DNA from: an uncultured Erysipelotrichaceae bacterium
GTDB lineage: Bacteria; Bacillota_I; Bacilli_A; RFN20; CAG-826
DNA length: 8,399 bases
Assembly: GCA_900321535.1 (NCBI GenBank)
Contig: ONWJ01000199.1
Span: 1-8,399 of the forward strand
Direction of reading: 5' to 3'
A program made the translations under genes and the position numbers. Each line of letters starts with the position of its first letter. Position 1 is the first letter of the stretch. This document shows, piece by piece, positions 1 to 5,242 of this stretch. Under the pieces are notes generated by a model. That model did no database searches. It saw only the letters and a program-made list of their open reading frames with translations, and was not told where the DNA came from.

Positions 1-741
1 GTCCTTAATAGCGACGCTGTAAGAGGTGTTCGCATCGACAGAATCCTTCTTGTCGGCGGCTCCTCCTATATGCCAATCGTCAAGCGCACCATCCAAGAGC
101 GTTATGGCAATGGCGGTCAAATCCAAGTTCTTCTTTCCGACCCAGACGCGGCGGTTGCAAAAGGCGCGGCGATCTACGCCAACTTGCTTACCAATAGCAG
201 AAGAGGTTCCACTGGAGCGTTCTGCTTCGATGATGACGATGATAGCAACCAGCCATCCATCATCGTGCAAGACATCGCTTCTCGTTCCTTCGGCGTCGGC
301 ATCATCGACGGCAACTTCCCAGGAAACAGCCATCTGAAGCTCGACCTTCTCATCATGAAAGGCGACCAGATCCCAGCCACGGTCAAAGAGAATTATTTTC
401 CGGCCGTCGATAACCAGGCAGCCGTTCGTTTCCAAGTCTATGAATGCATCGTCACCGAGCGTGGAACGTATATCCCGCTTGGCGATAAAGATGAGAACGG
501 GAACGACACCTCTAACGACCCACGTTTCGGCGTCAAGCGCTTGGGCCAACTCCGTCTTAAATTCCCGCCCAATGTCACCACGTCCACTCCTCTTCCGACC
601 GAGATGAGCGTCTCTGGCGCGGGTATCCACATCAAGGTAACCAACTCCATGACCGGCGACACGGAAGAAGTCGATATCGCATTTGAAAACAATCAAGTCG
701 AAATGGACAACAACCAAATCGAGGGTCTTATCATCGAATAA
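1..741 (+). CDS. Hsp70 (DnaK-like) chaperone, C-terminal part, lidless; 5' end outside window
   Basis: Reading frame 1 is open from the first base to the TAA at 739-741 (246 residues visible). It begins in the last part of the Hsp70 ATPase domain: RILLVGGSSYMP (residues 14-25) is the conserved adenosine-binding strand and loop, and DPDAAVAKGAA (47-57) matches the family's NPDEAVAxGAA. A non-conserved insertion with five consecutive Asp (77-81) follows. Then comes an interdomain-linker-like SIIVQDI and a substrate-binding beta domain: SFGVGIIDG, then GDQIPATVKENYFPAVDNQAAVRFQVYE matching the DnaK IPxxxxxxFxTxxDNQxxVxxxVxxG pattern, then a final LPTEMSVSGAGIHIKV strand pair. The protein stops just after this domain, so the roughly 100-residue alpha-helical lid of DnaK is missing. 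It is expected to be cytosolic, ATP-dependent and able to bind peptides, but without lid closure. It differs enough from housekeeping DnaK that I give no gene symbol. It probably works with the J-like protein encoded downstream. Confidence 0.93.
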   Translation, partial: VLNSDAVRGVRIDRILLVGGSSYMPIVKRTIQERYGNGGQIQVLLSDPDAAVAKGAAIYANLLTNSRRGSTGAFCFDDDDDSNQPSIIVQDIASRSFGVGIIDGNFPGNSHLKLDLLIMKGDQIPATVKENYFPAVDNQAAVRFQVYECIVTERGTYIPLGDKDENGNDTSNDPRFGVKRLGQLRLKFPPNVTTSTPLPTEMSVSGAGIHIKVTNSMTGDTEEVDIAFENNQVEMDNNQIEGLIIE

Positions 742-748
742 CAATTAT

Positions 749-780
749 GCCGGGCTAGCATCGTCTAGCCCGGCTCTTCT
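749..780 (+). terminator. Intrinsic-terminator-like hairpin after the Hsp70 gene
   Basis: A perfect 10-bp inverted repeat, GCCGGGCTAG (749-758) and CTAGCCCGGC (765-774), encloses a 6-base loop CATCGT, 7 bp after the Hsp70 stop codon. It is followed by the pyrimidine run TCTTCT rather than a clean T-tract. The stem is GC-rich and stable. The poor T-tract means termination may be partial, so some readthrough into the downstream operon is possible. Confidence 0.75.
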
Positions 781-787
781 AGTAGAT

Positions 788-832
788 AATTGAATGGGAT
801 TTCGCAAAAACCCTGCAAATTCCCATTCAATT
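788..832 (+). repeat. Long inverted repeat / stem-loop in the leader region
   Basis: AATTGAATGGGA (788-799) and its exact reverse complement TCCCATTCAATT (821-832) form a perfect 12-bp stem. Inside it, TTT-GC (800-805, with C803 bulged) can also pair with GCAAA (815-819), leaving a loop around AAAAACCCT. No T-tract follows (the next bases are GGCTATTC), so it does not look like a second terminator. It lies 23 bp before a small ORF and about 120 bp before the 1033-residue gene, which suits an operator or an RNA leader structure. It is AT-richer than the terminator hairpin. Confidence 0.6.
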
Positions 833-854
833 GGCTATTCAGAAAGGAATTCCC

Positions 855-944
855 ATGATTGATTACGTAAAAGCAACTCATTCCAGACCGTGTGCTCAAC
901 CAATGGGTTTTCTTTTTCTTTGCCCAATTTCTCAAGATGACTGA
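855..944 (+). CDS. Possible leader peptide (29 aa) upstream of the J-like/zinc-ribbon gene
   Basis: An ATG at 855 follows AAAGGA (843-848) with a 6-base gap, which is a good ribosome binding site. The frame codes for 29 residues starting MIDYVKATHS and ending CPISQDD, then TGA at 942-944. The TGA overlaps the GAGG ribosome binding site of the gene starting at 954, and both frames are the same, separated only by TGA and three sense codons. This arrangement fits a translationally coupled leader peptide. The peptide contains two Cys and a short hydrophobic FLFLC stretch but no domain I recognise. It could also be chance, since short ORFs with passable ribosome binding sites arise by accident. 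Confidence 0.35.
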   Translation: MIDYVKATHSRPCAQPMGFLFLCPISQDD

Positions 945-953
945 GGTATTGCG
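942..953 (+). promoter_or_regulatory. Ribosome binding site of the 1033-aa gene, overlapping the small-ORF stop
   Basis: TGAGGT has a GAGG core at 943-946, 7 bases before the ATG at 954. It shares its first bases with the TGA that ends the 29-codon small ORF. A ribosome terminating there would sit on this site, so initiation at 954 could be coupled to translation of the small ORF. Confidence 0.6.
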
Positions 954-3900
954 ATGGAAAACTATTTTGATCTTTTGAAGCTTCGCTCCGACGTGAAAGA
1001 CGCAGCGATCACCGAAGCGATCGATAACTATGAGAAGCTCGTCAAAGGCAAACAGGGCCATGGCGACCTTACCCCTGATCAGCTCAAAGAAGAGACCCAG
1101 CGTATTGCCGCGATGCGCAGCTGGGCAAGCAACAAGGATGCGGTTAAGCAGCATCGCGAATCCTTTATCTCCGCCCAGTCAGAAGTCCTCCGCAAATACT
1201 TTAAGAGTTTAGAAACGCCTTATGAATGCTATCGCCGCGAGATGGAGTCTTGGATCAATAGCTATCGCTTGGCCGAGAAAATCGTCGAAGGCTTGATGAA
1301 AGAATGCAACATCAAGCAAATCAAAGGCGCCACCCTCCCACCCGATTTCATTTTCACCAATTACAAGAATGACCTTGCAACCTTGAAGGAGTTAAGAGAA
1401 AACGCACGTATCTGCAGCACCTATCCATGGGCTAAGACCGTCGATAACTTCTATGCTTTCTTGGCCGGTGCAGAAGGTACGTCCGTCATCGAAATCAGAA
1501 AGAAAGATACTGCTTATCTTGCTTCTTTGATCGCCAAATACAAAGAGCCGATGATCGCCTCCATGGGCGTTAACGGCGCGGACGCCCTTCCAGTGAAGAA
1601 AGTCTTCGCGAGTTTGCCTTTGATTTTCGATCCTAAGAAACCAGAAGCGAGAACCAAATACGACAATACCCTTCAATATATCACCTTGGTCCCATTGTTT
1701 GAGGTGTTGAAGAGTCAGCCAAACGAAGTCAAAAAAGAAGATAAGTTCGTTGAACATTATCTATCGAAGATCAAAGCGGTTTTCGATTCCGATGAACTTG
1801 CGATTGCCATCTATAACAAAGAAGCGGGTCTCCTCTCTGACCCTTATGAACCTGCGAAAGTCACCATTTCCATCCGCTGCTCCAACTGCGGAACGATGAA
1901 TAGCTTCCCAAGCCATGAGCACGCCAAGAAAGGGAAATGCCAAATCTGCGGATTGCCTTTCTATGTTCCATGCCCTAACTGCGGACAACTCATCCCAGCC
2001 TCTAGCAACGTCTGCGCATCCTGCAATTTCAATGTTGGTGAATTCCATAAGACACGTCAATATTTCACCAACGCGAAGAACGCTCTTTTAAAGGGCGATA
2101 TGAATGAAGCGCACCTCTACTTAGAGCAGGCCATGACCGCCGACCCCAAGCGCGCTGAACTAGGAAAAATCCCTGACTTCAATGACGTCTCTAGGAAAAT
2201 CCAGACGGGATATGAACAGTATTCTAAATATTTCACTGGCATTACCAACTTAATCGCCTCCAAATCTTTTGTGAAAGCAAAGGCCGAGTGCGAGAACGTC
2301 AAACGCAACTACCCAAGTCTTGATATCTCATCTCACATGAAGAAGATCAACGAGGCTTTGGATAAGGCGAAAGCCATGATGCCTTCTCCAACCGACTATA
2401 CCGAAGGAGCTGCCTTGAAGTGCTTTGAGATCCTTGAGATGGTAGTCGACTACCTGCCAGCGAAAGAACATCTCCGCAAGGTCAATCTCACTCCTCCAAC
2501 GGATTTCCGCGTCGTCGCGTTGCAAGGAGCAGCATTTGGGGTTTCGATTTCCTATTCCCCATCCAAGCATAGCCGCGTCGCTTATTACCTCACCCGTAAT
2601 GATAAACACGTCCCTGCCACTTATACCGACGGCGTCATCCTCTTAAAAGAATCGACGCAAACAAGATACGAAGATAGCAAGATTGAACCGGGCAAAGCCT
2701 ATTACTATGCCGTCTTCGTCACACGTGAAGGCGTTGTCTCTCCAGGCGCCAGCGCTCGCTTTGCTTATTACGCGGATGTCGAAAAACTAGAGGCCATGCC
2801 AGTAGGCGCGATTGCCTCCATCTCATTCCAGCTTCCAACCAATGCGATGGGCGTCCGTATCTTCCGTAAAGAGAACGGCATTCCATCGTCTGCTAACGAC
2901 CCACAGGCCCAGCTTGTCTGTCCAAATTCACGCACAGCCTTTGAAGATAAATCAGTTCAATTAGACCATCAATATGGTTACCTCGTTCAAGCCATTTATA
3001 GTGAAAATAACCAACCCGTGTATTCGTCTGGCAAAGGCGCGCTGGTCCGAATCGAGCGTGATCCAACCGATTTGCAAGACGTTGTCATCGAAAAGATCAA
3101 TGGTGCGATTCGTATCAAATATCGTGCGGTTGACGCAACTTCCCCTAACCCCGTTCGCTTATACACCATCAAGTCTTCGTTAGTTGCCCAGCGTCTTCAT
3201 AATTTGATGACCGCGAACGACTTACAAGCTTATATCGGCTCTGAGAAATTGCTCGGCTCAGGCAGAGCAAGAGACGGCGGTTTCTCCTTCACGATTGCCG
3301 GAGATTATTCCTATTCCGTCGCGGTGATCTCCATGACCGATTCCAAGGCCCGTATCTGCGGACTTGGCAACATCTCTTCTATCCCAACGTTAGAAGTCGA
3401 TAAGAAGAAGAGTCAAATCAAAGATGCCGGCAAAGCTTATATCCGCTTAAAAGAGGTTCCTGCCAATTGCTTTGGCATCCATTACATGGTTCTTGATGCC
3501 GGCCACAAGAAGAACGAAATCACGCGTGAAGATATCGTGGGACATCAAACTTCCTTCGTTTCCGGCGAGAACTATCGTTTAGAAGGCCTATTAGATGTCA
3601 GAGGACGCGCCATCTCTAGCGGCGCATTCCGTTTGCTGGTCTGCGGCGAGTTCGTTCTCAACGGGCAACATGTCTATGGCCAGACTTCCGTAGCGATGAT
3701 TACTAACGCTGGTCCAAGGACCATCGGGTATCTTCTAAAATGGGAGAAGAAAGGTCTCTTCAAAAAGACCTATTCTGCGGTCCTCAACATCACCTGCAAA
3801 GGCGATCTTCCAGAAGTCGCATTGATGGCAAGAAACGGCGGAACCCCGGTCTCTGCAAGCGATGCAAATGCCTATGAAGTTCTCAAAATCTCTGCAGATT

Positions 3901-4055
3901 CCCCGGATTTAAAGAAAGTCATGGATACGTACTCCATCGATGTTCCGGCAGATTATTGCCAGCCCGGAATGAACTTCAGGCTCTTCCTGACTTCGCCAGA
4001 TGACGAATGCAAAATCACAGCCAGCGACTACGCAAGCTTGACTTGCCCCAAATAA
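954..4055 (+). CDS. J-like / double zinc-ribbon / TPR-like / Fn3-like multidomain cytosolic scaffold (1033 aa)
   Basis: The start at 954 is supported by GAGG 7 bases upstream and by the J-like opening MENYFDLLKL. Residues 1-70 resemble a J domain (NYFDLLKL for helix I, AITEAIDNYEKLV for helix II, a final segment like SDPxKRxxYD). The HPD signature is absent; HGD at 36-38 is the nearest match. About 70-300 is predicted mostly helical. Two zinc ribbons follow: C309/C312 with C329/C332, and C340/C343 with C354/C357. About 362-480 is helical and TPR-like (ALLKGDMNEAHLYLEQAMTADP). From about 513 there are beta-rich modules; the first (TPPTDFRV to about 600) has the Fn3 pattern with KIEPGKAYYYAVFVTREG, and a second (about 602-695) has HQYGYLVQAIYSE. 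The remainder is beta-rich and less clear. I see no signal peptide or membrane segment, so it should be cytosolic. Probable role, by inference: scaffold or co-chaperone for the upstream Hsp70, with Fn3 modules binding partners. It is the first long gene of the operon; the next starts 25 bp later. Confidence 0.88.
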   Translation: MENYFDLLKLRSDVKDAAITEAIDNYEKLVKGKQGHGDLTPDQLKEETQRIAAMRSWASNKDAVKQHRESFISAQSEVLRKYFKSLETPYECYRREMESWINSYRLAEKIVEGLMKECNIKQIKGATLPPDFIFTNYKNDLATLKELRENARICSTYPWAKTVDNFYAFLAGAEGTSVIEIRKKDTAYLASLIAKYKEPMIASMGVNGADALPVKKVFASLPLIFDPKKPEARTKYDNTLQYITLVPLFEVLKSQPNEVKKEDKFVEHYLSKIKAVFDSDELAIAIYNKEAGLLSDPYEPAKVTISIRCSNCGTMNSFPSHEHAKKGKCQICGLPFYVPCPNCGQLIPASSNVCASCNFNVGEFHKTRQYFTNAKNALLKGDMNEAHLYLEQAMTADPKRAELGKIPDFNDVSRKIQTGYEQYSKYFTGITNLIASKSFVKAKAECENVKRNYPSLDISSHMKKINEALDKAKAMMPSPTDYTEGAALKCFEILEMVVDYLPAKEHLRKVNLTPPTDFRVVALQGAAFGVSISYSPSKHSRVAYYLTRNDKHVPATYTDGVILLKESTQTRYEDSKIEPGKAYYYAVFVTREGVVSPGASARFAYYADVEKLEAMPVGAIASISFQLPTNAMGVRIFRKENGIPSSANDPQAQLVCPNSRTAFEDKSVQLDHQYGYLVQAIYSENNQPVYSSGKGALVRIERDPTDLQDVVIEKINGAIRIKYRAVDATSPNPVRLYTIKSSLVAQRLHNLMTANDLQAYIGSEKLLGSGRARDGGFSFTIAGDYSYSVAVISMTDSKARICGLGNISSIPTLEVDKKKSQIKDAGKAYIRLKEVPANCFGIHYMVLDAGHKKNEITREDIVGHQTSFVSGENYRLEGLLDVRGRAISSGAFRLLVCGEFVLNGQHVYGQTSVAMITNAGPRTIGYLLKWEKKGLFKKTYSAVLNITCKGDLPEVALMARNGGTPVSASDANAYEVLKISADSPDLKKVMDTYSIDVPADYCQPGMNFRLFLTSPDDECKITASDYASLTCPK

Positions 4056-4065
4056 AGAAACAACA

Positions 4066-4072
4066 AAAGGAG
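4066..4072 (+). promoter_or_regulatory. Ribosome binding site of the GTPase gene
   Basis: AAAGGAG lies 8 bases before the ATG at 4081, inside the 25-bp gap after the previous stop. It is a strong Gram-positive-type site and fixes the GTPase start, which also places the first Cys pair at residues 5 and 8. Confidence 0.8.
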
Positions 4073-4080
4073 AATAAATT

Positions 4081-5232
4081 ATGCCTATCACCTGCCCTTA
4101 CTGCATGGAACCGGTCGATAAGAAATCGGTGAAATATGTTTGCCCCCAATGCGGTCAGCAATATAAAGCGTCCGGTTTGTTCCATAACAAGATGCCGATT
4201 TGCAAAAACAAAGATGCCCACCCTTCTTCTTTGGTGGCGTCGGTGATTCTTTGCCCACATTGCGGCGAGCGTTTACCAGCTGACTACCTTGATTATGACC
4301 GCTCCTTGAAGTTCTCTTTGGTCGGCACCACAAACTCAGGTAAGACAAACTTCATGGTCTCCATGCTGCATGAGCTCATGCATGCGATGAAGACAGGTTT
4401 GGCCATTTCTCCGCTTGATCCTGCACGCGATTATTACCGCAACTTCAAACAGATGGAAAAAACGATGTTCATCGACCATCAGCTTTTGCAGGCTACTTCC
4501 ATCGGGGACCGCGTTGAACCCTATCTTTGGAGAATCCGCGATCGGAGCAAAACCAAAGGAACCTACATCCCGTCTTACGCTCTTACCATCTACGATAACG
4601 CAGGTGAAAACTTCGCCACCCTCGACCAAGCGGAAAACACGCTGCTTGCCAAATACCTCTGCGACACCAAAACCTTATTCGTTTTAATCGATCCGTTGCA
4701 GTTACCTTCTTTCCGTGAAAGAGGTCAGGCAGACCGCCTTTCTTCTAACGGCATGGAAGGGCAAGATGCGACAGATTCTATTCAAAAAGTCGCTTCCTTC
4801 TTGCGCACCAACATGCGACTTGGCGCGACTGCATTAATCGATATGAATGTCGCGATCATCTTCACCAAAATCGACGCGATCGGCGACGAAAACGGCTCTG
4901 TTTTTGGTGATGCTGACTTAATCTACTCCCGCGGCGACCAAACCCACATCGGTTGCTTCAATACATTGAAGAGAGGGTTTGAAAAGAAACTTGCAGAGAA
5001 TATCTCGGCTCAGATTCGTCAATATCTCGAAGACAATGAAAACGACTTCTTAAGCGCGGTCGAGAGCTCTTTCGTCCCCGACAAGATCCGTTACTTCGGG
5101 TGCTCCGCTTTAGGCAATCCGCCAACTAAGGATGCAAGCGGCAAAGTATACCTTCAACACGTCGACCCAATCCGCGTCTTGGACCCATTCCTTTGGATGA
5201 TGGTCCAAGAAGGACTCATCAAAGAAATCTAA
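4081..5232 (+). CDS. Zinc-ribbon-fused TRAFAC-like GTPase (DO-GTPase-like), 383 aa
   Basis: The N-terminus is a cysteine-rich zinc-binding module: C5/C8 and C21/C24, then C41 with H47 nearby, and C58/C61. The GTPase domain starts at about residue 75. G1/P-loop is GTTNSGKT (82-89); G3 is YDNAGE (171-176), with the DxxG Asp172 and Gly175; G4 is TKID (262-265), the guanine-specific TKxD; G5 is probably CSAL (341-344). The chain therefore has a complete GTP-binding set and should be an active GTPase. There is no membrane segment. Overall layout, and the position directly before a GAP1-like gene, fit the GTPases named DO-GTPase in the GAP1 ternary systems; this assignment is from memory of the family and needs a profile search. 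The zinc module may dock to the zinc ribbons of the preceding 1033-residue protein. It is followed by the next gene after 10 bp. The GTPase call is secure, the subfamily less so. Confidence 0.92.
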   Translation: MPITCPYCMEPVDKKSVKYVCPQCGQQYKASGLFHNKMPICKNKDAHPSSLVASVILCPHCGERLPADYLDYDRSLKFSLVGTTNSGKTNFMVSMLHELMHAMKTGLAISPLDPARDYYRNFKQMEKTMFIDHQLLQATSIGDRVEPYLWRIRDRSKTKGTYIPSYALTIYDNAGENFATLDQAENTLLAKYLCDTKTLFVLIDPLQLPSFRERGQADRLSSNGMEGQDATDSIQKVASFLRTNMRLGATALIDMNVAIIFTKIDAIGDENGSVFGDADLIYSRGDQTHIGCFNTLKRGFEKKLAENISAQIRQYLEDNENDFLSAVESSFVPDKIRYFGCSALGNPPTKDASGKVYLQHVDPIRVLDPFLWMMVQEGLIKEI

Positions 5233-5237
5233 GGAGG
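5231..5237 (+). promoter_or_regulatory. Ribosome binding site of the GAP1-like gene, overlapping the GTPase stop
   Basis: AAGGAGG is a near-perfect Shine-Dalgarno sequence, 5 bases before the ATG at 5243. Its first two bases are the last two of the GTPase TAA (5230-5232). This points to coupled, probably near-equimolar, synthesis of the GTPase and the GAP1-like protein. Confidence 0.85.
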
Positions 5238-5242
5238 CCATC

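Noticed and set aside
785..790. GATAAT as the -10 box of a promoter for the operon
   Set aside because: No -35-like hexamer at proper spacing; the upstream position falls in the terminator stem. Mentioned only as a weak possibility, not annotated as a promoter.
846..853. GGAATTCC palindrome near the small-ORF ribosome binding site
   Set aside because: An 8-base palindrome is expected by chance at this scale, and half of it is explained by the ribosome binding site.
942..944. TGA read as tryptophan (Mollicutes-type code), which would fuse the small ORF to the 1033-aa protein
   Set aside because: All Trp codons I checked in the long genes are TGG and none of the long frames contains an internal TGA, so the standard code is in use here. 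Simple readthrough remains possible but unsupported.
765..1154. 129-codon minus-strand ORF covering the leader region and the start of the 1033-aa gene
   Set aside because: It overlaps the terminator, the inverted repeat and the supported start of the + strand gene, has no recognisable domain, and its sequence reads as the antisense of the J-like coding region.
4015..4348. Two overlapping minus-strand ORFs opposite the GTPase zinc module
   Set aside because: Antisense shadows of a clearly coding + strand region with conserved Cys and P-loop motifs; no protein family resemblance.
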